This document shows positions 27,929 to 36,987 of a DNA stretch of 64,000 nt, one piece after another (position 1 is the first letter of the stretch; the number at the start of each line of letters is the position of its first letter). The notes beneath the pieces are model-generated. The model worked only from the letters and a program-made list of their open reading frames with translations, had not been told where the DNA came from and did not search any database. The DNA is taken from assembly GCA_910575775.1 (NCBI GenBank), contig CAJTEY010000015.1, forward strand, positions 1 through 64,000, written 5' to 3'. The DNA comes from Lachnospiraceae bacterium (GTDB lineage Bacteria > Bacillota > Clostridia > Lachnospirales > Lachnospiraceae). Both the position numbers and the translations under genes were made by a program.

Positions 27929-28999
27929 TCAGCCCGATTTACCATTCATCTTCGTTCCGGCTGGACTGTTATCCAAAAACCGCCGCCTGAGCTGGCCGCA
28001 GGCGCCGTCGATATCCCTGCCCATCTCCCTGCGGACGGTGGCGTTAATCCCTTTTTTCTCAAGAATGGCCGCAAACGCCTCCACCGCCTGCCTCTCCGAC
28101 TGCACATAATCCCTTTCCCTGACAGGGTTCACCGGGATCAGGTTCACATGACAGTTCAGCCCGCGAATCAGAGCCGCCAGCGTCTCCGCATCCTTTCTTG
28201 TATCGTTTACGTTCCGCACCAGGCTGTACTCAAAAGTAATCCGCCGTCCGGTCTGCTCAAAATAGTAAGCACAGCAATCCATCAACTCCGCCAGCGAATA
28301 CTGGTTGGCAATCGGCATCAGCTCCCGCCGCTTTTCATCGGTGGCCGCGTGAAGGGACAGGGCCAGCGTAATCTGCAATTTCTCCTGTGCAAGGCTTCGC
28401 ATCGCAGGGACAATCCCGCAGGTGGAAACCGTCACATTTCTCTGGCTTATGTGCAGGCCGTTTTCATCCGTCAGCAGCGTGATAAACCGCAGAAGATTTT
28501 CGTAATTGTCAAGCGGCTCCCCACTTCCCATCAGCACCACATTGGAAACCCGCTCCCCCGTCTCCAGCGTGATGGCATAGATCTGGTCAAGCATCTCCGA
28601 CGGCGTAAGGTTCCGCACCAGCCCGCCCAGCGTGGACGCGCAGAAACGGCACCCCATGCGGCAGCCTGCCTGAGAGGAAATGCAGACCGAATTACCATGT
28701 TTATAGCGCATCCATACACTCTCCACCATATTGCCGTCAGAGAGCGCAAACAGATATTTTTTTGTGCCGTCTATGGCGGACTCCTGTACTGCCGCCGTCT
28801 GCAGCGCCGTATAATGATAGCTTTCCCCACATTTCTCTTTCATAGCCAAAGGAATGTTCGTCATTTCTTTAAAACTGCGTGAGAGCTTCCTGTGCATCCA
28901 TTCATAAAGCTGTGCCGCGCGGAAAGACTTCTCCCCAGCCGCCGCCATCTCCGCCTTCAGCTCCTCCAGTGTGAGGGACTTGATATCCTTCTTCTCCAT
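27929..28999 (-). CDS. rlmN: 23S rRNA/tRNA adenine-C2 methyltransferase RlmN
   Basis: A radical SAM enzyme that methylates A2503 of 23S rRNA and A37 of some tRNAs. The 356-aa protein has the cluster motif CRMGCRFC (Cys113, 117, 120), GSGEPLDNYEN and a C-terminal catalytic Cys region (REMGRDIDGACGQLR). It lies between rsmB and stp, the common Firmicutes order. Confidence 0.96.
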   Translation of the reverse strand: MEKKDIKSLTLEELKAEMAAAGEKSFRAAQLYEWMHRKLSRSFKEMTNIPLAMKEKCGESYHYTALQTAAVQESAIDGTKKYLFALSDGNMVESVWMRYKHGNSVCISSQAGCRMGCRFCASTLGGLVRNLTPSEMLDQIYAITLETGERVSNVVLMGSGEPLDNYENLLRFITLLTDENGLHISQRNVTVSTCGIVPAMRSLAQEKLQITLALSLHAATDEKRRELMPIANQYSLAELMDCCAYYFEQTGRRITFEYSLVRNVNDTRKDAETLAALIRGLNCHVNLIPVNPVRERDYVQSERQAVEAFAAILEKKGINATVRREMGRDIDGACGQLRRRFLDNSPAGTKMNGKSG

Positions 29000-29025
29000 A
29001 ATTTACGCTTTCCCCGTTTTTTCTC

Positions 29026-30390
29026 TTATGCCGGATTTCCCTTCTTCCGAAGTTTCGCCAGAAAGAAGCCGTCCGTCCCGTGAATCCCCGGCAGAAGCTG
29101 TAGCATCCCCTGTTTTGCCTCTCCGGCAAGCGCCCCGGGCAGCCTGTCTGCCATGCTCACCGGCTCCAGACCGAAGGATCCGCAAATCCATGCCGCCATC
29201 TCCTCGTTCTCCCCCGGATTCATGGTACAGGTGCTGTACATGAGAATGCCGCCCGGCTTTATATAATCAATAACATTCGTTATTATATCCTGCTGCAATT
29301 TCTGAATTTCCGACAGGGATTCCCTCGTCACACGATACTTGATATCCTGCTTATGTCCGATGACGCCCAGCCCGGAACAAGGTACGTCCGCCAGCAGCAC
29401 ATCCGCCTGTTCCACGAGAGAATCGTCCCGCTCCCGCGCATCCTGCACGCGGACAGACACCTGTTTCATGCCGAGACGTGCACAGTTTTCCTCGATTTTT
29501 GCCGTCTTATGGTGGCTCACATCGCAGGCAATGACTTCACCCGTGCCATTCAGCTTCGCAGCCGCGTGGAGCGCCTTGCCGCCGGGCGCAGCACAGACAT
29601 CAATCACCGTATCCCCGGGGCAAATCCCCGCCGCCTCCACCACCAGCATGGAGCTGACGTCCTGCACCGAGAACCGCCCCTCCCGATATCCGGCGAGGCC
29701 GCGCACGCCGGACACACCCTCCAGTCCGGCCGCATAGGGAAGATACGGGTGTCTGTGCACCTTCACCCCCTCCTTCTCCCAGACGGCAAGAAGACTCTCC
29801 CGCTCCGTTACCGAAAGCCGCTCGTCCAGACGGACACTCACCGGGCCTCTCTCCAGATAAGCCGCCAGAATCTTCTCGCAGTTCTCCTCCCCGTAGCTCC
29901 CGGCAAAATGCGAGACAAGCCAGGGAGGCATGGAATAACAGACGGACAAAAAGCCCTGGGGATCCTGACGCCTGTCCGGCCAGGCAATCCCCCCGCATCC
30001 TCTGGCAATATTCCTGAGCACACCGTTCACAAAGCCCTGCAGGCTCTGGAATCTTCGCTTTTTCGCGAGTTTCACCGCCTCGTTGCAGACTGCCGCCGCC
30101 GGAATATGCTCCATGAATAAAAGCTGATATACACTCATGCGCAGCAGTTCCCTGATCAGCGGTTTCATTTTGGTAACGGGCGTTTTTGAATATTGATCCA
30201 GCACATAGTCGAGCTGAATCCGCCTCTCGATGGTTCCCTCGCTGACATGCTTGATAAACGCCTTCTCCCTGCCCTCCAGATAATCGTACTTATCTAACGC
30301 CGCCCCGATCAGGACATTGCTGTATTCTGTTTGCCCGGACAGCTCCAGCAGAATGTCCAGGACGATCTCCCGTATATTGATCTGTGCCAC
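29026..30390 (-). CDS. rsmB: 16S rRNA (cytosine-967-C5)-methyltransferase RsmB
   Basis: The ~454-aa protein has an N-terminal NusB-like RNA-binding domain (~1-140) and a SAM methyltransferase domain with VIDVCAAPGGKALH, DVPCSGLGVIG and the catalytic YSTCTMNPGENE. The start is a GTG with AGGAGAG upstream (MAQINIREIVLDIL). The longer open frame would read 29 codons through the hairpin element. Confidence 0.94.
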   Translation of the reverse strand: MAQINIREIVLDILLELSGQTEYSNVLIGAALDKYDYLEGREKAFIKHVSEGTIERRIQLDYVLDQYSKTPVTKMKPLIRELLRMSVYQLLFMEHIPAAAVCNEAVKLAKKRRFQSLQGFVNGVLRNIARGCGGIAWPDRRQDPQGFLSVCYSMPPWLVSHFAGSYGEENCEKILAAYLERGPVSVRLDERLSVTERESLLAVWEKEGVKVHRHPYLPYAAGLEGVSGVRGLAGYREGRFSVQDVSSMLVVEAAGICPGDTVIDVCAAPGGKALHAAAKLNGTGEVIACDVSHHKTAKIEENCARLGMKQVSVRVQDARERDDSLVEQADVLLADVPCSGLGVIGHKQDIKYRVTRESLSEIQKLQQDIITNVIDYIKPGGILMYSTCTMNPGENEEMAAWICGSFGLEPVSMADRLPGALAGEAKQGMLQLLPGIHGTDGFFLAKLRKKGNPA

Positions 30391-30424
30391 GTCATACTCT
30401 CCTATCATTCCACTAAATCTGTAC

Positions 30425-30490
30425 GGAGAATGCCCGTTTTTCGGCATTCTCCTGTGTGAGAGGGAGTTGCAAAGCAACTCCCTCTCACAC
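30425..30490. repeat. Paired-hairpin intergenic element, class I (copy d, compact)
   Basis: Hairpin 1 is GGAGAATGCC / GGCATTCTCC (30425-30452). Hairpin 2 is a perfect 16-bp stem GTGTGAGAGGGAGTTG / CAACTCCCTCTCACAC with a 5-base loop (30454-30490). The last base is the first base of the neighbouring stop codon. Confidence 0.85.
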
Positions 30491-31215
30491 TAGTCATCCC
30501 GGCTCCGGCTTCCTCCGAACAGAAGCACAAGCCTCAGAAGCTGTAAGAGCGCCGATGCTGCAGCCGCCACATAGGTCAAAGCCGCCGCCTTCAGCACCTT
30601 CCGGCATCCCGCCGCCTCGTCCCGCTCCAGCATCCCGTAATCCCCCAGCATGGCAAGCGCTCTGCCGGAAGCATTGAACTCCACAGGCAGAGTCACCACC
30701 TGGAAGAGCACCGCCAGCGCAAACACCCAGATGCCGATCTGGATCAGTACCTGATTCATCCCCAGAATCACACCAAGAAATATGAGCGGAATCCCCGCTT
30801 TGGAGCCGATATTGGCTACAGGCACCAAGGCTGAGCGGAATTTGAGCGGCCCGTACCCCTTGTCATGCTGCACGGCATGGCCGCACTCGTGCGCCGCCAC
30901 CCCGATGGCCGCCACAGAAGTGGAACCGTACACAGAATCCGAGAGACGCAGCACTTTGTGACCCGGGTCATAATGATCCGTAAGGCTCCCGCCTACATGC
31001 TCGATCCGCACATCATAAATCCCGGACATCTGCAGTATCCTCTGCGCCGCCTGGGCGCCCGTCATGCCTGTCCGGCTCTGCACCCTGGAAAACTTGCTGT
31101 AGGTGGAGCTGACCCTTGCCTGAGCCCAGAGACACAGCACAGCCCCGATGATCACCAGCATATAAGTCGGGTCAAAATAATATCTGAATCCGTATCCGTA
31201 ATATCCCATATTCAT
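30490..31215 (-). CDS. Membrane zinc metallopeptidase, YugP family
   Basis: A 241-aa protein with an N-terminal membrane helix, the zinc-binding motif AAHECGHAVQH in the middle, and further membrane segments after it (~115-175 and near the C-terminus). It matches the neutral zinc metallopeptidase family typified by B. subtilis YugP. The substrate is unknown. It lies between fmt and rsmB, a frequent position in Clostridia. Confidence 0.88.
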   Translation of the reverse strand: MNMGYYGYGFRYYFDPTYMLVIIGAVLCLWAQARVSSTYSKFSRVQSRTGMTGAQAAQRILQMSGIYDVRIEHVGGSLTDHYDPGHKVLRLSDSVYGSTSVAAIGVAAHECGHAVQHDKGYGPLKFRSALVPVANIGSKAGIPLIFLGVILGMNQVLIQIGIWVFALAVLFQVVTLPVEFNASGRALAMLGDYGMLERDEAAGCRKVLKAAALTYVAAAASALLQLLRLVLLFGGSRSRDD

Positions 31216-31296
31216 TCCTCCAGTCTGGGGAAAACACCTTCCGCCATTCTCCCCTTCGAAACACTGAGCCGGTCTGCAAACGTCCTGTGCCGTTTC

Positions 31297-32289
31297 CTAT
31301 CGGCTGCTCATCTCAAACACATCGCCGGCCTTCACCGGGTACCCCAGCAGAAAGTCCTTTACCGCCATACGCTTTTTACCCTCCGGCTGCACTTCCAGTA
31401 TTCTGAGAAGCCCGTCCCCGGTCTGCACATAGACAGCATCCTTATCCACCCGGATCACCGTGCCAGGCCTGCCGCTTCCGGCACAGCCGCCATCGCTCTG
31501 CCCGGCCTGCGCCTCCAAAGCTGCCAGCTCCTGCTCCAAAGCCACTTCTTCCCGCCAGATCTTCAGGTTCTTTCCCCGGTAAACGGTAGAAGCGCCCGGC
31601 CATGAAATCAGCCCTCGTATCAGGCAGTCCAGCTTTCCCGCCTCCATCTGCCAGTCAATTTTTCCCATAGATTTCTGCAGCATCTTCGCATAACAGGACT
31701 CCTCGTCGTTTTGCTTCACAGGCTTCACACTGCCTGCCTCTATCTTTTCGAGAGCTTCCACAATCAGACGTGCGCCTGCCTCCGCCAGCTTGTCATGAAG
31801 GGTGTCAGCCGTCTCGTCGGATGCGATCTCCACCTCGCTCTGAAACAGCATATCCCCGGTGTCCAGCCCCTTGTCCATCTGCATAATCGTAACGCCCGTT
31901 ATTTTTTCTCCGTTGATGATGGCCCACTGGATCGGCCCCGCTCCCCGGTATTTGGGCAGAAGCGATGCGTGGATATTCACACAGCCGTACTTTGGCATGG
32001 CAAGAATCTCTTCCGAGAGAATCTGCCCGAAAGCCGCCACCACAAAGATATCCGCCTCATAACTGCGAAGCGTTTCCACCGCCTCCGGCTCCTTTACTTT
32101 CACCGGCTGAAAAACCGGAATACCGTACTTTTGCGCGCACACCTTTACGGGTGTCTTCTGCATTTCTTTCCCTCTGCCCTTCGGCTTATCCGGCTGGGTC
32201 ACCACCGCCGTCACCTGATGTCCGGCCTCTATGATCGCTTCCAGCGCACCCACCGCAAAATCAGGCGTTCCCATAAACACCACTTTCAT
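31297..32289 (-). CDS. fmt: Methionyl-tRNA formyltransferase
   Basis: Formylates initiator Met-tRNA. The 330-aa protein shows MGTPDFAVGALEAI at the N-terminus, the formyl-folate and catalytic segment CVNIHASLLPKYRGAGPIQWAI and a C-terminal OB-like domain. It is ~15 residues longer than usual because of an Ala/Gly-rich insert (near LAALEAQAGQSDGG) in the C-terminal domain. It acts together with def, which lies just upstream in the operon. Confidence 0.95.
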   Translation of the reverse strand: MKVVFMGTPDFAVGALEAIIEAGHQVTAVVTQPDKPKGRGKEMQKTPVKVCAQKYGIPVFQPVKVKEPEAVETLRSYEADIFVVAAFGQILSEEILAMPKYGCVNIHASLLPKYRGAGPIQWAIINGEKITGVTIMQMDKGLDTGDMLFQSEVEIASDETADTLHDKLAEAGARLIVEALEKIEAGSVKPVKQNDEESCYAKMLQKSMGKIDWQMEAGKLDCLIRGLISWPGASTVYRGKNLKIWREEVALEQELAALEAQAGQSDGGCAGSGRPGTVIRVDKDAVYVQTGDGLLRILEVQPEGKKRMAVKDFLLGYPVKAGDVFEMSSR

Positions 32290-32359
32290 CTGTCTATCGC
32301 TCTCCTTTCCGGGCCTCGCGATATATCCGCTGTTTCCCGCCCTGTATCACCTGCCGGTA

Positions 32360-32842
32360 TCATTCCTCGTCGTCCCGCAGATCCTCTGTATTGACAAGGG
32401 GCCCGTGCACCTTTTCCACATACAGGCACCCGTTCAGATGATCTACCTCGTGACAGATCGCTCTGGCAAGCAGCTCGGTTCCCTCAATCTCGAAGGGCTG
32501 CATATTCTCGTCATAGGCGAGAGCTTTCACATAATTTGGTCTGATCACCTTACCGCTCTTGCCTGGAACGCTCAGGCATCCTTCATAGCCGTCCTGTTCC
32601 CCGCTCGTCTCCAGTATCTTCGGGTTGATCAGCAGAAGCGGATCCTCCCCCGTAGTGTCGATCACCACGACACGCTTTAAGATGCCTACCTGAGGCGCCG
32701 CCAGTCCCACGCCATTCTCCTCGTACAGCGTCTCAAACATATCATCGATCAGCTCCTGTAATCTGGGAGTAACTTCCGTCACCTCCTTACACTGCTTAGT
32801 CAAAACCGGATCCCCCATCTCCCTGACTTTTCTGGTTGCCAT
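32360..32842 (-). CDS. def: Peptide deformylase
   Basis: A 160-aa metal-dependent enzyme removing the N-terminal formyl group. All three motifs are present: GVGLAAPQVG, EGCLSVPG (metal Cys) and HEVDHLNG (two metal His and catalytic Glu). Small type 1 form. Confidence 0.97.
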   Translation of the reverse strand: MATRKVREMGDPVLTKQCKEVTEVTPRLQELIDDMFETLYEENGVGLAAPQVGILKRVVVIDTTGEDPLLLINPKILETSGEQDGYEGCLSVPGKSGKVIRPNYVKALAYDENMQPFEIEGTELLARAICHEVDHLNGCLYVEKVHGPLVNTEDLRDDEE

Positions 32843-32880
32843 ACTGCTTCTTCCTCCTGTCTTTCCTGTTTTCTATCTCT

Positions 32881-35118
32881 CTAAAATGTATTCATCGGGT
32901 CAAAGTCAAACTGTACCGTCTGTCCCTTAAGCTCTCTCTCCCTGCAAAAATTCTCCAGTCTGTCTTTCGCCTCCACCAATGTCTGATACACCCCGTGCCT
33001 GATATAAAAAGTGTGGCGGTAAAGATCGGATATCTTCCCGATCGCCGCCTCCGCCGGTCCGATCACCCGTAGTCCCGCCGCATCGGCCATCTCTCTCTTG
33101 ACCAAATCAGTCATTTCTTCCCCCAGCTTCTCTCCATCCTCCTGCACGCGGGAGACAATGAGAACCGCCAGCATATGTTCCACGGGCGGATACCCTACAA
33201 GACCCCTGTAGGCGATCTCCTCCCCGTAAAATCCCCGGTAATCCTGCCTGGTCGCATAGACCACACTGTAATGCTCCGGCTGGTAGGTCTGAATTACCAC
33301 CTCGCCGGGCTGTTCCCTGCGGCCCGCCCGGCCCGCTGCCTGTGTCAGAAGCTGAAACGTGCGCTCCCCCGCCCGGTAATCATTTCGGTTCAGAGAAAGA
33401 TCCGCCGCCAGCACTCCCACCAGTGTCACGCCCGGAAAGTCGTGTCCCTTCACGATCATCTGGGTTCCCACAAGAATATCCGCCTCCTCATCCGCAAAGG
33501 CGGAAAGAATTCGCTCGTAGCTGTCCTTCCTGCGGGTGGTGTCCGCGTCCATGCGCAGCACCCTGGCACCCGGAAATTCCCTGTGAATGGCCTCCTCCAC
33601 CTGCTCGGTCCCGGCTTTGAACCCCATCAGATATGGGGATCCACAGGAAGGACACTTCGCCGGCTTCCACTCCTGATACCCACAGTAATGGCAGGTAAGC
33701 ATCCCGTTTCTGTGCTCCGACAGGGACACATCGCAGTGAGGGCATTTCATCACATGACCACAGGAGCGGCAGGAGATAAACCCGGCATAGCCTCTTCTGT
33801 TTAAAAAGAGGATGGTCTGCTCTCCCCTGGAAAGCCGGTCCTGCATCCGCTCTTTCAGTTTCCTGCTGAATATGGAACGGTTTCCCTGTTTCAGCTCCTC
33901 CCGAAGATCCACGGTATGCACCGCCGGCAGCACACTGTTTCCGGGGCGTTCTTTCATCTCATACAGTTTATATTCTCCACTGGCAGCCCGGTAATACGCC
34001 TCCAGGGAGGGTGTTGCCGATCCAAGCACCACGCTTGCACCGCACAGAGACGCAATCTTCACAGCCGTCTCTCTGGCATGATACCGGGGCGAAGTCTCGC
34101 TCTTGTAACTGTTTTCATGCTCCTCATCCACCACAATAACCCCAAGATTCGCAAAGGGCGTAAACAGCGCCGAGCGTGGCCCGATCATCACATCAATCTC
34201 CCCCGCCTTTGCCCGCTCGATCTGGTCATACTTTTCTCCTGCGGACAGCGTGGAATTGATCACAGATACCCGGTCTCCAAATCTCTTATAAAACCGCAGA
34301 AGAGTCTGGTAGGTCAGGGCAATCTCCGGGATCAGCATAATGGCCTGCTTCCCCATCGCGATCATCTCCTCGATGATGCCAAGGTATACCTCCGTCTTTC
34401 CGCTGCCTGTGACGCCGTGCACGAGATGTACCCCCGGCCTGCCGGTCCGGTAATCCGCAAGCACCTCCCCGATGATGCGCTCCTGATTCTGGTTCAGCCT
34501 GGGACGGTTCTCACTCCTGTCCGAAATCCTGACCGGGTTCCGATAGCATGCTTCCTTCTCTATACAGAGATATCCCTGTCGCTCCAGCGCCTGCAAAGTG
34601 GAAGCCGACACATGAAGCTTCTGCCGGATCAACTCGTAGGGCAGCTCCTCCTCCGTCTGCAGGGCTGCCAGCACCCTGGCTTTCGCCCGCTGATGCTTCC
34701 TTTCGCACTCACCGGCCGCCCGGGCCGTCTCCCCGCCGGACAGACAGCGAACCACTCTCTTTTTCTCCAGCGGCTTCTGCTTCTGTTTCACGGGAAGCAC
34801 CGTCTTTAAGGCCGCAATCGTGGTGGAGCCGTAATTGCTCTTCAGCCAGTAAGCGATCTGGATCTGCCTGCCCTCCACGGACATGCCCTTCTCATCCACC
34901 GAACTGACCGCCTTCATCTTTTCGGGGGGATAATCCGTTTCCTCCGAAATATCCACAACATATCCTGTCTTTTCCTGATTACCCCTGCCAAAAGGCACGC
35001 GCACCTGTACGCCCGGTCTCACCGCCTCCGACAGTTCCTCTGGTATCAGATACTGGAAAACCCGGTCTACCTTCTCATGGGCAATATCTATGATGACATC
35101 CGCATACCGCTCCGTCAT
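32881..35118 (-). CDS. priA: Primosomal helicase PriA (N')
   Basis: A 745-aa replication-restart helicase. It has an N-terminal 3'-end-binding domain, P-loop HGVTGSGKTEVY (~234-245), the Walker B DEEH box, a zinc-binding insert with eight Cys (CRSCGHVMKCPHC, CHYCGYQEWKPAKCPSC) and helicase motifs V-VI (QAAGRAGR). It starts within the last codons of murE (ATGA overlap), so translation is coupled. Confidence 0.96.
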   Translation of the reverse strand: MTERYADVIIDIAHEKVDRVFQYLIPEELSEAVRPGVQVRVPFGRGNQEKTGYVVDISEETDYPPEKMKAVSSVDEKGMSVEGRQIQIAYWLKSNYGSTTIAALKTVLPVKQKQKPLEKKRVVRCLSGGETARAAGECERKHQRAKARVLAALQTEEELPYELIRQKLHVSASTLQALERQGYLCIEKEACYRNPVRISDRSENRPRLNQNQERIIGEVLADYRTGRPGVHLVHGVTGSGKTEVYLGIIEEMIAMGKQAIMLIPEIALTYQTLLRFYKRFGDRVSVINSTLSAGEKYDQIERAKAGEIDVMIGPRSALFTPFANLGVIVVDEEHENSYKSETSPRYHARETAVKIASLCGASVVLGSATPSLEAYYRAASGEYKLYEMKERPGNSVLPAVHTVDLREELKQGNRSIFSRKLKERMQDRLSRGEQTILFLNRRGYAGFISCRSCGHVMKCPHCDVSLSEHRNGMLTCHYCGYQEWKPAKCPSCGSPYLMGFKAGTEQVEEAIHREFPGARVLRMDADTTRRKDSYERILSAFADEEADILVGTQMIVKGHDFPGVTLVGVLAADLSLNRNDYRAGERTFQLLTQAAGRAGRREQPGEVVIQTYQPEHYSVVYATRQDYRGFYGEEIAYRGLVGYPPVEHMLAVLIVSRVQEDGEKLGEEMTDLVKREMADAAGLRVIGPAEAAIGKISDLYRHTFYIRHGVYQTLVEAKDRLENFCRERELKGQTVQFDFDPMNTF

Positions 35119-36584
35119 GCCTGCTCCTCTAAAATTTCCCGGATCAGCACCCGCTCATCCATAGGGTATTTTACACCGTTTATCTCCTGATAATCCTCAT
35201 GTCCCTTTCCTGCCAGCACAATGATATCCCCCGGCTCTCCGTGTGCAATGGCGTAGGCAATGGCCTCTTTTCTGTCACAGATTTCCACATATCTGCCGTC
35301 AGTTTTCGCAATCCCTTTCTTAATATCGTCAATGATCGCCTGAGGTTCCTCAGTTCGCGGATTGTCGGAAGTAATGATGGTCAGATCCGCCATCCGGCCG
35401 CTGACCTCCCCCATCTCATACCGTCTGGATTTGGCCCGGTTGCCGCCGCAGCCAAAAAGACAGACAAGCCGGTGGGGATTGTAGGCTCTGAGTGTCTCAA
35501 GCAGGCTTTTGAGCGCCATTGCATTGTGTGCGTAATCGATCATCAGGGTAAACTCATCCGACACGCGCACCGTCTCCGTCCGGCCTTTCACCTTGGCCAC
35601 CGCAAGGGCTCTCTGTATCTGCGCCCCATCCACACCGAAATGCCGGCAGATGGCGATGGCCGTCAGCGCATTGTAAACGTTGAATTTTCCGGGGGAAGCC
35701 GTCTTCACCGAAAGCTCAGTCAGCCCGCTGGCCGTAAAACACATGCCCAGACTCCCGCCTTCGTTCAAGAACGTGATGTTCTCCGCCCGCAGATCCGCCG
35801 CCGTATCAATACCGTAAGTTTCCAGCCGGCAGGTGCAGTCTTTCGTGACCGCCTCCCAGTGGGAATCATCCCGGTTCACGATCCCTACTCTGCACTGCCT
35901 GAACAGCAGACTCTTACAGTGCAGGTAATCATCGAAATCCTTATGCTCATTCTCCCCGATATGATCCGGCTCCAAATTCGTAAAAATTCCAAAGTCAAAG
36001 ACAAATCCCTGGGTTCTGTGCAGCATCAGCCCCTGGGAAGAAACTTCCATCACCACCGTATCACAGCCTGCGTCCGCCATCATCCGAAAATATTTTTGTA
36101 TCAGATAAGACTGCGGTGTTGTGTTCTCCGCGTGGATATGGGTATCCCCGATGATGATTTCAATGGTGCCGATCAGCCCCACCTTTCTGCCTGCCTGCTC
36201 CAGAATAGATTTCACCAGATAAGTGGTGGTGGTTTTCCCCTTCGTTCCCGTGATGCCGATGATCTTCATCTGCTCTGCCGGATGCCCAAAATATGCCGCC
36301 GAGACAAACGCCATAGCATAGCAGGTATCTTCCACCCGGATCACCGTGACGTCACAGCCATCGGGAAGTTCCACCTCGTGCTCCACCAGCAGGGCGGCCG
36401 CTCCGGCTTCCACCGCCGCCGCCGCATACTGATGTCCGTCTGCCTTCGCACCGGGAATGCAGACGAACAGACAGCCCTCCGCCACCTTTCTGGAATCATA
36501 TATAACATCTGTTATTTCTTGTTCCACCGTGCCTCTCACGCACTCGTATGATATTTCTTTTAACAGTTCACCTATAGCCGCCAT
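35115..36584 (-). CDS. murE: UDP-MurNAc-tripeptide synthetase MurE (meso-DAP type)
   Basis: Adds the third residue of the stem peptide. The 489-aa protein has P-loop ITGTKGKTTTTYL (~111-123), the central Mur ligase domain and the C-terminal specificity motif SDNPRTEEP. DNPR is the signature for meso-diaminopimelate. It lies outside the dcw cluster, as first gene of the priA-def-fmt operon. Confidence 0.95.
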   Translation of the reverse strand: MAAIGELLKEISYECVRGTVEQEITDVIYDSRKVAEGCLFVCIPGAKADGHQYAAAAVEAGAAALLVEHEVELPDGCDVTVIRVEDTCYAMAFVSAAYFGHPAEQMKIIGITGTKGKTTTTYLVKSILEQAGRKVGLIGTIEIIIGDTHIHAENTTPQSYLIQKYFRMMADAGCDTVVMEVSSQGLMLHRTQGFVFDFGIFTNLEPDHIGENEHKDFDDYLHCKSLLFRQCRVGIVNRDDSHWEAVTKDCTCRLETYGIDTAADLRAENITFLNEGGSLGMCFTASGLTELSVKTASPGKFNVYNALTAIAICRHFGVDGAQIQRALAVAKVKGRTETVRVSDEFTLMIDYAHNAMALKSLLETLRAYNPHRLVCLFGCGGNRAKSRRYEMGEVSGRMADLTIITSDNPRTEEPQAIIDDIKKGIAKTDGRYVEICDRKEAIAYAIAHGEPGDIIVLAGKGHEDYQEINGVKYPMDERVLIREILEEQA

Positions 36585-36802
36585 ACTTCACCCCATTTTC
36601 TTTTTCCCTTATTTTTCATATTTATTTATATAGTACGATAGCACGAAAAAGGCGTTTTTGCAATTTTTCTCTCGTTTTAAAGTTTCTTAATGTTTTTTTA
36701 TTTTTCCTTCATACTCTAAACACATTTTGGACACAATTACCCTTTATGATAAGTATCAAGATAGTTGATGAATTCACTATCTCCCCCTCATAAGAAAACT
36801 GC

Positions 36803-36832
36803 GAAAGAGCCCGGATTGCCCGGGCTTTTTCG
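36803..36832 (+). terminator. Plus-strand intrinsic terminator without an annotated gene
   Basis: AGCCCGG, loop ATTG, CCGGGCT followed by TTTTT in plus orientation. It is the clearest feature of the 396-bp gap between recJ and murE. Upstream (36600-36800) is AT-rich with a small inverted repeat GATAGT / ACTATC near 36770; no open frame. It may end a small RNA or be a remnant. Confidence 0.65.
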
Positions 36833-36843
36833 TGTCCTGCGGG

Positions 36844-36987
36844 TTGTTTTTCTTTTGCTTACGCATGAGACTCGCACATCCGCGCTTTCAGCGCTCCACG
36901 TCCGATTTCATCGGACATTTGCTCGTTAGTGCCGCAAGAAAAACAAATGCCGGCTTCGCCGTCGCTTGTTTTTCTTTTGCTTACGCA
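36844..36987. repeat. Class II paired-hairpin element between 22-bp direct repeats (copy b)
   Basis: The 22-base sequence starting TTGTTTTTCTTTTGC occurs at 36844-36865 and again at 36966-36987, where it carries the recJ stop codon. Between the copies lie a CGC...GCG hairpin, the conserved GTCCGAT / ATCGGAC hairpin (36900-36916) and a long GCAAGAAAAACAA...TTGTTTTTC stem. The 36900-36950 part repeats 11920-11970. Confidence 0.75.
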
